DNA of 64,000 bases from contig DEFA01000050.1 in the NCBI GenBank assembly GCA_002350525.1, forward strand, positions 261,281-325,280, in the 5' to 3' direction. This DNA is from Lachnospiraceae bacterium UBA2864. GTDB taxonomy: Bacteria > Bacillota > Clostridia > Lachnospirales > Lachnospiraceae. Under the pieces are notes generated by a model. The model was not told the DNA's origin. It saw only the letters and a list, made by a program, of their open reading frames with translations, and ran no database searches. Both the position numbers and the translations under genes were made by a program. Positions 8,337-17,702 of this stretch are shown here, in pieces (position 1 is the first letter of the stretch; the number at the start of each line of letters is the position of its first letter).

Positions 8337-9362
8337 TTATTCAAACCGTATCACTTGCTGATTGGCATCTACTGATGCATTTACGCCAAACGGGATAATG
8401 CACCTCGGTGTCGCATGACCGATGTTCACATTACAGAGGATTGGAAGCAAAGGATCATCTATGACAGATATCAGCAATTCCTTATATTCTTCAGAATACG
8501 TTTCATCCATCGGTTTTCCGACCAGCAAGCCGGAAATGTTTTGAAACACTCCTCTTTCCTTCAGATATTCCAGCGCCTGGCGATACTTTTCGGGAGAAGG
8601 TTTTTCTTCACTTGACTCTAGCAAAAGTATGTGCCCCTTCCAGGCATCCGCATCCGGAAAGATGTGGTATTTCTCACATAAGACAGGCATGTCTGCATAG
8701 AGTTCTCCATTAAAAATGTCAAATATCGAATCAATACATCCGCCCAGGATTTTCCCTTCAAATACCGCCGGTCCTTGAATAAGCTCATATCCTATATTGT
8801 TGTGTTTTATTCTTGGTTGTCCAATCTGGGTTTCGTCAAATGCAGTTCTTTCTTCATACCAGACATCACTTGGATGGATTTCTTTTATCTTCCCTGTCTG
8901 GATCAATTCTTCAAAATACTTTTTGCTGTAGGGAAGCATATCCGAATCCAGTTCACAAAGATCGGTCAAAAACGACTGTCCATAGAATGTCTTTATGCCA
9001 AGCTTATGCAGCATCAGATGGTTGATCGTGGTATCCGAAAAGCCAAGGAATATCTTATCATTTACAGCCTTCTCAAGTTCATCATTTTCAAACAGATAAG
9101 GAAGCATACGATAAGTATCATCTCCGCCGATCGCACACAGAATCATATCTACATCAGGATCGGCATATGCATCCAACAGATCCGACGCTCTATCTTCGGG
9201 ATGATTTTTAATATACTCTATCCCCTTAAGAGCATTCTTTGAAAACCTCACCTGTAGTCCCATGGATTCCAACCGCTTAACACCAATCTTCAGTTCATGC
9301 GCTGCAAACGTTTCACCGATGATCCCACTTGATAAACTCACAATTTCTACAGTTTTAATCAT
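8337..9362 (-). CDS. S66 family peptidase (LD-carboxypeptidase / MccF-like)
   Basis: A protein of about 341 residues belonging to serine peptidase family S66. The nucleophile sits in FLGFSDTTINHLMLHK, the Glu of the Ser-Glu-His triad is in LLLESSEEKPSPE and the His is in NVNIGHATPRCIIPFG. The family includes LD-carboxypeptidases, which trim murein tetrapeptides, and MccF, which gives immunity to microcin C by cleaving its peptide-nucleotide bond. Its length and the DDTYRMLPYL region resemble MccF-like members more than LdcA. I favour the ATG at 9362 after GGTGA, though an ATG at 9383 is possible. Confidence 0.83.
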   Translation of the reverse strand: MIKTVEIVSLSSGIIGETFAAHELKIGVKRLESMGLQVRFSKNALKGIEYIKNHPEDRASDLLDAYADPDVDMILCAIGGDDTYRMLPYLFENDELEKAVNDKIFLGFSDTTINHLMLHKLGIKTFYGQSFLTDLCELDSDMLPYSKKYFEELIQTGKIKEIHPSDVWYEERTAFDETQIGQPRIKHNNIGYELIQGPAVFEGKILGGCIDSIFDIFNGELYADMPVLCEKYHIFPDADAWKGHILLLESSEEKPSPEKYRQALEYLKERGVFQNISGLLVGKPMDETYSEEYKELLISVIDDPLLPILCNVNIGHATPRCIIPFGVNASVDANQQVIRFE

Positions 9363-9438
9363 ATTGTCACCAACACTTTCCATCTGCCGTTACGCTTACC
9401 GTTCTCTCTGCGAGTGAAACGGTGCTGTTTAAACTCTA

Positions 9439-9900
9439 TTAAGTTGATTCCGATCCGAGACGTTTAGAATAAAATACAAACTCTTTATCACGCTTTATTT
9501 CCTTGTAGCCAAGCTTAGAATAGAACGCATTTGTTCTGCCATTCCAAACAGGTGTATCAAGCGTAATCTCCTTTACCTCAGAAAACATCTCCTCTATCTC
9601 CCGCATCATGAATAGTCCATATCCTTTGCGAAAATGTTCCGGCGCAACGAAAATCCTGCCTATATTCAATACATCATTTTCCAAAAACAGGATTGCTCCG
9701 CCAACGATCAGTCTTTCATCTATTAATTTATACAGATGCCCCTGTCTTGCCATCTTCGTATGAAATGGTACTGACATATATCCCGGAGGTCCGCCTGTTG
9801 ATACCGCTCCAACCAGAATATCGCTGTCAAATGCACGCTTTGATATTCCGTTCAACGTCAACGCATCAGCGGTTCCTGCCTTTAAGAATTGCAAACTCAT
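9439..9900 (-). CDS. GNAT family N-acetyltransferase
   Basis: A 153-residue GNAT acetyltransferase, recognised by IFVAPEHFRKGYGLFMM (acetyl-CoA loop) and NAFYSKLGYKEI. The ATG at 9900 follows GAGGGAG with correct spacing; a longer start would overlap the upstream regulator. It begins 11 nt after the XRE-GyrI gene, so the two are likely one operon and the regulator may control it. Confidence 0.83.
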   Translation of the reverse strand: MSLQFLKAGTADALTLNGISKRAFDSDILVGAVSTGGPPGYMSVPFHTKMARQGHLYKLIDERLIVGGAILFLENDVLNIGRIFVAPEHFRKGYGLFMMREIEEMFSEVKEITLDTPVWNGRTNAFYSKLGYKEIKRDKEFVFYSKRLGSEST

Positions 9901-9911
9901 GACCACTCCCT

Positions 9912-10580
9912 CTACTTGCATGCAATATAAACATCCATGCTTTCCCCATCTGTTTCAAAAGATGGGATTACTTCGTTATCCACACGTTCCAGACCGTTGG
10001 TTCTCATAAAGTCAAACAGTGTATGATACGCTCCCGGTATTATTACAAAAGGCTTTTCAAACGGATTTTCAATGTGAATGACCACATATTTATGAGCTGC
10101 CTGTTCCTTGATCTGATATCCTTCCGGTTTTACACCATCAGGCAAAATCAAAGCAGCAGTATATCCATGCATGTTAAATACATTAACCTGCTCCTGTGAC
10201 AGATTCGGAAAATCCCATCCGATCACTCTCGGATTTTCAATTCCAGTTTCTTCTGCAATTCTATACATCCTTCCTATCGCATCACTTTCAGGATCTGTAC
10301 TTATCACAGTATGCTCAATATAGGAAAATCCTGCTACTTCTTCCACACGAAGATCAGAATATGCATCGCTTCGTTTATCCATTTCTTCCCTGAAAAGATT
10401 ATCCAAAGTGCAGTTAAATATCTTACATATTTCAAGTGCCTTATCCATTTCAGGATTTGCTGCATCCATTTCCCATTTTGAGATTGTCTGGCGGCTTACA
10501 TTTAACTTTTCCGCAAGAGCTTCTTGTGTCATGTTTCTGCTAAGTTGGCGTAAATACTGAAGATTTTTTCCAAAACTCAT
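9912..10580 (-). CDS. XRE regulator with GyrI-like effector-binding domain
   Basis: A 222-residue regulator. The N-terminal XRE helix-turn-helix is clear: MTQEALAEKLNVSRQTISKW. Residues ~75-222 resemble the GyrI/AraC effector-binding fold (a paired SHS2-type small-molecule domain), as found fused to XRE domains in clostridial regulators. The ATG at 10580 follows AAGGAGGATC. It probably senses a hydrophobic or cationic compound and controls itself and the adjoining GNAT gene. That is inference from architecture. Confidence 0.75.
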   Translation of the reverse strand: MSFGKNLQYLRQLSRNMTQEALAEKLNVSRQTISKWEMDAANPEMDKALEICKIFNCTLDNLFREEMDKRSDAYSDLRVEEVAGFSYIEHTVISTDPESDAIGRMYRIAEETGIENPRVIGWDFPNLSQEQVNVFNMHGYTAALILPDGVKPEGYQIKEQAAHKYVVIHIENPFEKPFVIIPGAYHTLFDFMRTNGLERVDNEVIPSFETDGESMDVYIACK

Positions 10581-10697
10581 GTTGATCCTCCTTATCATCT
10601 ATACTTGCTGTTTTCGTTTGTGCCCCGCGTTGCAAATATAGATTACCTGATATATGCGAATCGCTCCACCAACCCGAAAGTGCTCTTTCTGCAATTC

Positions 10698-10716
10698 GTG
10701 CAACTATAAGTTGCAC
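10698..10716. promoter_or_regulatory. Palindrome GTGCAAC-N5-GTTGCAC upstream of XRE gene
   Basis: A perfect 7+7 inverted repeat with spacer TATAA lies about 120 nt upstream of the XRE-GyrI start. Symmetry and place fit an operator for that regulator, but there is no second copy to support it. The rest of the 10581-10820 gap shows no other clear signal. Confidence 0.3.
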
Positions 10717-10820
10717 ACCATCGAACATAAGTATCATATATCCTTCCTAAAACATATGATCCGATTTGCTTCCTCAGATTCCAGCGCCATATGGAATTTC
10801 AATCATTCTTCATGAAAATG

Positions 10821-11822
10821 CTAATACATTTCCTTTCTGACTTTTCTCATTATTGACCATACATTATCCCCGTAATTACTAAGAATGACTGTTATCATTC
10901 CGTTATTTGGATTATATTCTGAAATTGCACTCACTCCATCATCGCAGCCCTGCATATAAACATAGTCCTGCCCGTCCGGATTGTCGATGATCCATACTCC
11001 GTAGCCGTAATACCCTTCTTCCGGATCCTTCCCATCACCGCTTTGTTTTGAAAACATCTCCGATACCATTTTCTCATAAAGCAACTCATGTCTGATCAGG
11101 GCGTTCCAGAATTTCACGATATCCCCTACTGTCACAAATGCTCCTCCGTCACCGGTGCCCTTGGCACCAACAGAATAAACATTTGTACGATAGTCTTTTG
11201 TATCCGGACAATAGATATAGCTGTTTGCGCATCTTGCGGGCAGCTTATCAAATGCGAAATATCCTGTAGAATCCATTCCACATGGATCAAAAACATTTCT
11301 TTTCAGATATATGTCGAAATCCAGCCCCGTGATTTTTTCTATGATCATAGCGAGCAGTACATACCCGGAATTATTATATTGAAATTTCTCACCCTTGGGA
11401 TACATCATGGGTTTCTCTATAAACAGCGGGAGCATGTCCTTATTATGTCTAATTCTGTAATTAGGATAATCTGTCCAAAGTGCCTCGTAATCATCCATGA
11501 CTGACTCATCGAAATAATCCGGAACGCCGGAAGTGTGGTTCAAAAGCTGCTTCACGGTGACACCGGGATCAATGCTTTTCAGATCGATATCAAGGATAGT
11601 CCCAAGAGTATCTTCAAATTTCAGTTCCTCGGCCTCGATCAGCTGAAGGACACCCACGGCAACAAATGTCTTACTCATGGATGCAGTTGCAAATCTGGTG
11701 TTAAGCGTATTCGGTATCTCATTCGCCAGATCTGAAAATCCACCGCTGTAACTCAAAATCACCTCGTCATTGTGAACGATATATGCATTTCCTCTGAAAT
11801 CCTTATCCATTTCCGCTTTCAT
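10821..11822 (-). CDS. Serine hydrolase, class C beta-lactamase family
   Basis: A 333-residue cytoplasmic-looking member of the beta-lactamase/penicillin-binding transpeptidase superfamily (PF00144 type). The SxxK motif is SMSKTF and the YxN motif is YNNSGY. The third motif is divergent: YMQGCDDGVSA stands where KTG or HxG would be. No signal peptide is seen at the preferred start (ATG 11822 after GAGAAAGAGG). Relatives include esterases, D-aminopeptidases and peptide hydrolases, so real beta-lactam hydrolysis is unlikely. Confidence 0.8.
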   Translation of the reverse strand: MKAEMDKDFRGNAYIVHNDEVILSYSGGFSDLANEIPNTLNTRFATASMSKTFVAVGVLQLIEAEELKFEDTLGTILDIDLKSIDPGVTVKQLLNHTSGVPDYFDESVMDDYEALWTDYPNYRIRHNKDMLPLFIEKPMMYPKGEKFQYNNSGYVLLAMIIEKITGLDFDIYLKRNVFDPCGMDSTGYFAFDKLPARCANSYIYCPDTKDYRTNVYSVGAKGTGDGGAFVTVGDIVKFWNALIRHELLYEKMVSEMFSKQSGDGKDPEEGYYGYGVWIIDNPDGQDYVYMQGCDDGVSAISEYNPNNGMITVILSNYGDNVWSIMRKVRKEMY

Positions 11823-11869
11823 AATAAACCTCTTTCTCCGGACTATTTGTATATTTTGAATGTGTAAAC

Positions 11870-13615
11870 TCATCCGGAAAATCTGATCCTATAGTAATCC
11901 TCAGCATCAATTGTAATCTCGATATGCTCCTTCGCCGATCTCAGCTTTTCAAGCAAACATACTGTCTCGACATGAACCGTGTTCGGGAACATATCACAGC
12001 AGCAGCCGCGTAACGGCATATATCCGTTTGCTTCAAAGATTTCAAGGTCTCTCGCAAGAGAAGTCGGCTTGCAGCTGACATATACTATATTTTTCACGCC
12101 ATAGGCAAGTATCTTTGTGAGTGCTTTTGGATTCAGTCCGTCACGAGGTGGATCGAGGATTATTAGATCCGGCTTTTCTTCAAGCTCATCAAGCTTCTTT
12201 AAGACATCACCTGCTATAAATTCACAGTTGGTAAGCTTGTTCAGCTTTGCATTTTCCTTTGCTGCCTCAACAGCTTCTTCTATAATCTCTATTCCATATA
12301 CCTTCTCAGCAACCGGAGACATAAGCTGTGCTATAGTTCCCGTACCGCTGTAAAGGTCATAGATAACTCCGGTCTTTTCTCCTCCGAGAGCCTCCATGGC
12401 ATATTCTCTTACCTTGGAGTAGAGCTTTTCCGCACCCTTGGTGTTCGTCTGGAAGAAGGAGAACGGTGATACTTTGAATTTAAGTCCCAGCACTTCTTCC
12501 ATAAGACAGTCCTCTCCATATAGAAGGGTTACCGAATCCGGAATGATTGCATCTGCCATGGTATCGCACTCCGTATAAAGTACGCCCACTATACGATTAT
12601 AATAGGACAGTGATTCAAACTCTCCCGAACCCACATTATCTTCAAAGCTTCCGTTAACTCTCTGAAGTTTTCCCCACATATCTCTGACAATCTTCTTCTT
12701 GGAATTTACCTTCTGGTATCCATGAGAAGTATATGCATCCAGACCGACAGGTTTCGGCTCACCGATTGAGAGAAGTCCTGCCACATATTCAGGAAGATGC
12801 AGCTCATCAACCGTCTCGCTTCTCTTCTCATGCCACGGAATATTTCTTGTCGACTCGTCAATACTGTGATGAGTTGTTGTTACAAGATTTACCAGAATCC
12901 CGCCGGTTGTAGCAGACTGTCTTATAACAAGATTTCTGAGAACTCCCGTATGAGTATACTTGTTATAATACGGAACTCCCAGCTTTCTGTAGAAATCCTG
13001 CGTGTACTTTAATATCTCATTCCAGGTAGGGCTTACGATACCACAGGAATCTATACTTAAGATATCATGATTCGAAAATCTTCTGTGCAGTCCCAGAGTC
13101 AGCGGACCATACTTCTCCTCGTCACCGAATGTAAACTCCATCTTGTTCCTGTATCTGAACTGATCCGGAGAAGCTATTATTCCGTCCCAGGTGATTTTAG
13201 GAATAGACTTCCCTGCTTCTGCTCTGTCTGCATCCTTATCATCTCCGTTATCTCCGAAATCTATAACAGGCTTAAGTACCTTCTTTACCATATCTTCCTT
13301 AAGCTTAAGCTGGTTGGTATATGCAATGGTCTGATAAGTACATCCGCCACAGCTGTAAAAATGATTACAGATTGGCTTCTTAGTCTCAAGCGGTGACTTC
13401 TCCAGTACGTCTATAATATTTCCTTCCGCATAGCCCGTCTTCTTCTTTATGATTCTTACACGGACACGACTCCCCGGAAATGCATTCTTAACTATTATCT
13501 TTCTTTCATCACCGAGAGGATTTCCGTCCGTATCAAATGTCTGATACATGAAACTTCCCTTATTCGGAAAACTGTACTCTGTAATAACTCCCTCGATTAT
13601 ATCGCCCTTTTTCAT
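11870..13615 (-). CDS. rlmD: 23S rRNA (uracil-5-)-methyltransferase, RlmD/RumA family
   Basis: A 581-residue SAM-dependent m5U methyltransferase. An N-terminal TRAM-like RNA-binding domain is followed by a cysteine cluster (CNHFYSCGGC) that in this family holds a [4Fe-4S] cluster. The Rossmann core shows YDLYSGTGTIAQLM, IILDPPRDGLNP and the catalytic cysteine in VYVSCKPTSLARDL. It methylates a uridine in 23S rRNA (U1939 and/or U747 in homologues). It is longer than usual because of a loop rich in Asp and Lys around residue 120 and an insert around residue 290. It overlaps the upstream phosphodiesterase gene by 4 nt. Confidence 0.9.
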   Translation of the reverse strand: MKKGDIIEGVITEYSFPNKGSFMYQTFDTDGNPLGDERKIIVKNAFPGSRVRVRIIKKKTGYAEGNIIDVLEKSPLETKKPICNHFYSCGGCTYQTIAYTNQLKLKEDMVKKVLKPVIDFGDNGDDKDADRAEAGKSIPKITWDGIIASPDQFRYRNKMEFTFGDEEKYGPLTLGLHRRFSNHDILSIDSCGIVSPTWNEILKYTQDFYRKLGVPYYNKYTHTGVLRNLVIRQSATTGGILVNLVTTTHHSIDESTRNIPWHEKRSETVDELHLPEYVAGLLSIGEPKPVGLDAYTSHGYQKVNSKKKIVRDMWGKLQRVNGSFEDNVGSGEFESLSYYNRIVGVLYTECDTMADAIIPDSVTLLYGEDCLMEEVLGLKFKVSPFSFFQTNTKGAEKLYSKVREYAMEALGGEKTGVIYDLYSGTGTIAQLMSPVAEKVYGIEIIEEAVEAAKENAKLNKLTNCEFIAGDVLKKLDELEEKPDLIILDPPRDGLNPKALTKILAYGVKNIVYVSCKPTSLARDLEIFEANGYMPLRGCCCDMFPNTVHVETVCLLEKLRSAKEHIEITIDAEDYYRIRFSG

Positions 13616-14127
13616 ACTAAAAACCTCTTCACTACTGTATATGTACCATCTTCTTTCATATTGATCATCATATACGACTTTTTCTTTGTCCCCCTCGGCA
13701 GCGATATACTGCCCGGATTAAGAAGTCTCACCCCACTCACTTCTTCGTCGAATACCGCATGAGTATGGCCGAAACATACGATATCACATTCATTTTCCAT
13801 AGCCAGATATATCAGATTCTGAACACCCGCATTGGTGTATACACCATGAGTATGACCATGTGTTATAAGGAACTTATGGCCCTTAAGCTTAAAGGTTCTC
13901 GTATACGGATTCCGTGAATCCCAGTCATTGTTTCCCTTCACGAAAACACATGGTATATGCGGTGCTCCCGCAATTCTCTCTATATCCGTCTCACTGCCCT
14001 GAACATCTCCGCAGTGAATAAGCATATCGGGTTTCTCCAGTTCCACCGCCTGTCTTATGCCCTTATTCATTCCATGGGAATCACTGACCAGTAATATCTT
14101 ATATATCTTTCCTGAAATATCGCTCAT
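13612..14127 (-). CDS. YfcE/MJ0936 family metallophosphodiesterase
   Basis: A 171-residue calcineurin-like phosphoesterase. All metal-binding motifs are present: SDSHG, HCGDV, GNND, THGHTHG and FGHTHAVF. Homologues hydrolyse artificial phosphodiesters and some cyclic nucleotides; the cellular substrate is uncertain. It lies between rdgB-like and rlmD-like genes, with an ATGA overlap to the latter and a 20 nt gap from the former, a common housekeeping arrangement in clostridia. Confidence 0.9.
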   Translation of the reverse strand: MSDISGKIYKILLVSDSHGMNKGIRQAVELEKPDMLIHCGDVQGSETDIERIAGAPHIPCVFVKGNNDWDSRNPYTRTFKLKGHKFLITHGHTHGVYTNAGVQNLIYLAMENECDIVCFGHTHAVFDEEVSGVRLLNPGSISLPRGTKKKSYMMINMKEDGTYTVVKRFLV

Positions 14128-14147
14128 CTTATCAATACCAATTAATC

Positions 14148-14726
14148 TTACAGAAGCTCGGCTATGGCTCTGAGTGCCTTGCCTCTGTGGCTTATCTTAT
14201 TCTTTTCCTCAGGACTTATCTCAGCCGAAGTCTTTCCGTACTCCGGAAGATAGAAGATCGGATCATAACCGAAACCGTTCTCTCCCGCTATCTCATATCC
14301 GATACGGCCTTCCATAGTTCCGACAACAGTCTCCTCACGTCCGTCAGGAAATACCGCAGCCATAGCACATACGAATCTTGCGGTTCTCTTCTCATCGGGA
14401 ACTCCCTCGAGACGGCTGATAAGATTGTTGTTCTTCTCCGTATAGGATGTATCATATCCCATATATCTTGCCGAGTAGATTCCCGGCTCACCGCCAAGCG
14501 CATCTATCTCAAGGCCCGAATCATCTGCGAGTACCAGTTCTCCTGCGATCTTTGAGATTGCTCTTGCCTTAATCAGAGCATTTTCCGCAAAGGTCTTTCC
14601 GTCTTCAACTACATCCACATCTATTCCCACTTCCTTCATAGAAAGGATCTCATATCCGCGTCCTGCGAGGATTTCCCTGATTTCTCTCATTTTATTCTCA
14701 TTTCCCGTAGCAAAGATAAGCTTCAT
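14148..14726 (-). CDS. rdgB: XTP/dITP diphosphatase (RdgB/HAM1 family)
   Basis: A 192-residue complete HAM1-family pyrophosphatase that hydrolyses dITP, ITP and XTP to monophosphates and so keeps deaminated purines out of DNA and RNA. Motifs: FATGNENKMREI, VLADDSGLEIDALGG, NGFGYDPIFY and ISHRGKALRA. It starts 3 nt after the papain-type protease gene stops and lies upstream of the YfcE-type gene in the same run. No anomaly seen. Confidence 0.95.
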   Translation of the reverse strand: MKLIFATGNENKMREIREILAGRGYEILSMKEVGIDVDVVEDGKTFAENALIKARAISKIAGELVLADDSGLEIDALGGEPGIYSARYMGYDTSYTEKNNNLISRLEGVPDEKRTARFVCAMAAVFPDGREETVVGTMEGRIGYEIAGENGFGYDPIFYLPEYGKTSAEISPEEKNKISHRGKALRAIAELL

Positions 14727-14729
14727 CTC

Positions 14730-16469
14730 TTATTCTCCTTTTTCCTCTATCTCACCTGATGTTCTGTTTCTGGTAAAAGCCTTAAGACATATGTTACAGT
14801 CGGAGTTTTCCGCCCTGTGCCATACCTCACCGTACAGGCTCATATAGCCTTCACCGTCTCTGAGATCTATATCAGCGGTACGTTCGCCCGCATCACATTC
14901 AATAGCAATAGGTCGTTCGCTTCCCGGAGTTTCTATACTCACGATAACCGCGAACTTCTCACCCTCGGAAAGAGGTATCTCATCATCAAATTTAACTGTG
15001 TAATATCCAGCATATCTTGTCTGTCCCTGACCGACCATAACTCTCTCATTGAGTGACTTCTTATCGGTAAAATTTCTCACGATATATACAGTAAATGAGG
15101 TATCCGGCCCGGTTGCGTAGAAGGAAACCGCCGCCAGATTTTCCGCCCCCCCTGCCTTATAACAATTGGCAAAATATGCCGAATCCTGTCCAAATCCCAT
15201 CTGGCCTATCCATCCCAACATGTCCGTCTGATAAATGTTATCAAAATCATTCGGCTCAACCAGCTTCGAATATACTATCGTTTCCTGACAGAGATTCGAA
15301 TCGTCATAAGATACATAGAAATAACCTCCGTCACCGAAACCTTCTCCCCAACTGTTCTTACAGATGTATGCTCCGTTTCGGGTCGGCTGCTTTTTAAATC
15401 TCTCTTTAGGATAGTTATCATCCCATCCTACAAGGACCACCGCGTGATTCGGAAGCATATCTCCATCATAGTAATAGCTTCCCGTGTCGCCGTTATAATA
15501 TTCGGAATCACTTGCTCCGTATGACATTTCAAGGAACATGGAGGTTTCAACTCCTCCGTACTTATATATAGCACTCTTTATGGTCTCATCATCTCTGTCC
15601 TTCATGATGATAGCCTCTTCAAGATGCTTGACCGCTTCAAGTTCAGTATCCGTCTCTCCGTCCCCATAAGGATCGTCTCTGTCCATAACAGGTCCCAGCC
15701 AGGATGCAAGATACGATATACTGATACCATGTTCTCCGCCTTCGCTGAGTTCCAACGAAAAATTGTTGTTCATAGACATATGATCGACCGAATATACATT
15801 ATTCTCTTCGGGCATAAGAATGGTCTCAAGTGCCCCAAGAGAAGCAAATGCCCAGCAGGTACCGTATACACCCTGATCTCTCACCGGCGTAACTCTGCCA
15901 ACTTTTCTCATATCGTAGGCTTCGGGGAGATACTTGCCGTCATCGATACATTTAAAATCAACAGCTCTCATGCTGTAAATGTACTCCGCGCTGTAACCAA
16001 GGCTGCCCAGAACCTCGCTTACCGGAAGAAATACACCACCACTCTCCGTCACCTTAGCGTTCGGACTGAATTCTATTCTCTTGGTATCGTTGCCGTTAGT
16101 CTGGGTGATTATGTTGCTGCCCTCGTTATACTCAAGGTGAACATCCTTTCTGTCCACGGTAACCTTTCCGGTCGGAAAAACACTTACAGAACAGCCCATT
16201 ATATCTTCCAGAAACTGCTCCGAACAGCTGATCTCCATACCCGCTCCCAGCATTACCTGATAGTCGAATCCCGACAGGCTTTTATCATCCACCATAAGAT
16301 CAAAGCCCTGCTCGGCGGCATTTCTCACAACACATTGCGACAAGCCTTCCACAGCACCTTCGAATTCGGCATTTCTGGCAATACTTGCCTTATGCGGCGT
16401 AAAGATTACATATGCTCCTGCAAGCGTAAGAATTATCAATAAAAAGAATACGAATATTCTGAGTCTCAT
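14730..16469 (-). CDS. Secreted papain-family cysteine protease (C1A) with lectin-like C-terminus
   Basis: A 579-residue exported protein. An N-terminal hydrophobic segment (residues 5-22) is a signal peptide or anchor. Residues ~50-165 resemble a copper amine oxidase N-terminal-like (stalk) domain, ending VFLPVSEVLGSLGYSAEY. The C1A core has its full catalytic set: Gln and Cys in PVRDQGVYGTCWAFAS, His in NHAVVLVGWD and Asn in CKNSWGEGFGDGGYFYVSYD. The last ~150 residues match the lectin-like domain that often follows bacterial C1 proteases. It probably degrades extracellular or cell-surface protein. It sits oddly among nucleotide and RNA housekeeping genes. Confidence 0.88.
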   Translation of the reverse strand: MRLRIFVFFLLIILTLAGAYVIFTPHKASIARNAEFEGAVEGLSQCVVRNAAEQGFDLMVDDKSLSGFDYQVMLGAGMEISCSEQFLEDIMGCSVSVFPTGKVTVDRKDVHLEYNEGSNIITQTNGNDTKRIEFSPNAKVTESGGVFLPVSEVLGSLGYSAEYIYSMRAVDFKCIDDGKYLPEAYDMRKVGRVTPVRDQGVYGTCWAFASLGALETILMPEENNVYSVDHMSMNNNFSLELSEGGEHGISISYLASWLGPVMDRDDPYGDGETDTELEAVKHLEEAIIMKDRDDETIKSAIYKYGGVETSMFLEMSYGASDSEYYNGDTGSYYYDGDMLPNHAVVLVGWDDNYPKERFKKQPTRNGAYICKNSWGEGFGDGGYFYVSYDDSNLCQETIVYSKLVEPNDFDNIYQTDMLGWIGQMGFGQDSAYFANCYKAGGAENLAAVSFYATGPDTSFTVYIVRNFTDKKSLNERVMVGQGQTRYAGYYTVKFDDEIPLSEGEKFAVIVSIETPGSERPIAIECDAGERTADIDLRDGEGYMSLYGEVWHRAENSDCNICLKAFTRNRTSGEIEEKGE

Positions 16470-16499
16470 TAACCTTTCCTTTCGGTTACCAGTTACAAG

Positions 16500-17657
16500 T
16501 TACATGTTGTCATTCTTTGGCGGTTTCGGTCCGAGGAAAGAATAGAATCTCGCCTGGATCATACCGTTATAAATCTTCCTGTTCTTATCGGCTTTTCTTC
16601 CGATGTACTTTTCAGTATCTTCATAAGATGTGATTATATACATGGACCATTTATCCAGTCCCGCATACGCCTCGCCCAGAGTTCTGTAAAGCTCCGGAAG
16701 TGCTTCCTTTTCCTCAAGTCTTTCGCCGTAAGGAGGATTCGTTATCACAAAACCGTAAGGCTTCGGATTTCTGAGGTCCTTCACATCTCTCTGCTGAAAA
16801 TGAATATACTCTTCGACTCCCGCATCGATTGCATTTGTCCTTGCAGCCTTAACAATCTCCGGATCAAGATCGTAACCCTGGATATTCATCTTCACATCTC
16901 TTCTTTCAAGACTTCTCGCCTCGTCATAAGCCTCGTACCAGAGCTTCTTCGGAATCAGCTTTTCCCAGGTACAGGCTGTAAATTCCCTGTTCACTCCTGG
17001 TGCGATATTGGCACCGATAAGGGCCGCCTCTATAGGAAATGTACCGCTTCCCGAAAAAGGATCAACCAGTATCCTGTCCTCTTTCCACGGTGTAAGCATG
17101 ATAAGAGCCGACGCCAGAGTTTCTGAAATAGGCGCTTTTCCGACAAGCTTCCTGTAGCCTCTCTTATGAAGTGATATACCCGAAGTATCAAGACCTATGG
17201 TGACCATATCCTTCATAATGAAAACTCTTACCGGATACTCGTCTCCGTCTTCCGCAAAGCGGTTAACATGATAAACGCTGCTCATTCTGTCTACCATAGC
17301 CTTTTTTACTATGGACTGAATGGAAGACGCCGCAAAAAGCGCAGACTTGTTGGTAGTAGCCTTTGTTACCCAGAACTTCGCATCTCTCGGAAGTACTCTC
17401 TCCCAATTGATAGCTCTTGTTCCTTCAAAAAGGTCATCAAAAGTCTTAGCCCTGAAGCTTCCGCATTTGAGAAGAATTCTCTCTGCCGTCCTTATATTTA
17501 TATTTGCTCTCGGTATACCATCCGCTCCCGCAAGGAAGGTAACTCTTCCGTCCTCAACCGATGTGATCTCATATCCGAGCTTCTGTATCTCTCGCTTTAA
17601 CACTGCCTCAAGTCCGAAGTGGCATGGTGCTATAAGCTCGAAGGTATCTTCAATCAT
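16500..17657 (-). CDS. THUMP-domain class I SAM RNA methyltransferase (RlmL/YpsC type)
   Basis: A 385-residue methyltransferase. Residues ~5-160 hold the N-terminal ferredoxin-like and THUMP RNA-binding parts. The methyltransferase domain shows DPFSGSGTFPIEAALI (SAM binding), GYDLDPEIVKAAR and the catalytic FVITNPPYGERL motif of N2-guanine RNA methyltransferases. Family members modify G2445-type sites in 23S rRNA. It lies 30 nt upstream of the papain-type protease gene on the same strand. Assignment is firm at family level; the exact target base is inferred. Confidence 0.92.
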   Translation of the reverse strand: MIEDTFELIAPCHFGLEAVLKREIQKLGYEITSVEDGRVTFLAGADGIPRANINIRTAERILLKCGSFRAKTFDDLFEGTRAINWERVLPRDAKFWVTKATTNKSALFAASSIQSIVKKAMVDRMSSVYHVNRFAEDGDEYPVRVFIMKDMVTIGLDTSGISLHKRGYRKLVGKAPISETLASALIMLTPWKEDRILVDPFSGSGTFPIEAALIGANIAPGVNREFTACTWEKLIPKKLWYEAYDEARSLERRDVKMNIQGYDLDPEIVKAARTNAIDAGVEEYIHFQQRDVKDLRNPKPYGFVITNPPYGERLEEKEALPELYRTLGEAYAGLDKWSMYIITSYEDTEKYIGRKADKNRKIYNGMIQARFYSFLGPKPPKNDNM

Positions 17658-17702
17658 ATTTCCTCCAACATCGGAGATCTCTCATCTCCATAAATGAACA
17701 TT

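Noticed and set aside
10540..10737. A 65-codon minus-strand frame with a good AGGAAGG just before its ATG, upstream of the XRE-GyrI gene.
   Set aside because: It overlaps the regulator start by 41 nt, its protein looks like no family, and a palindrome runs through it. A leader peptide remains possible but cannot be supported.
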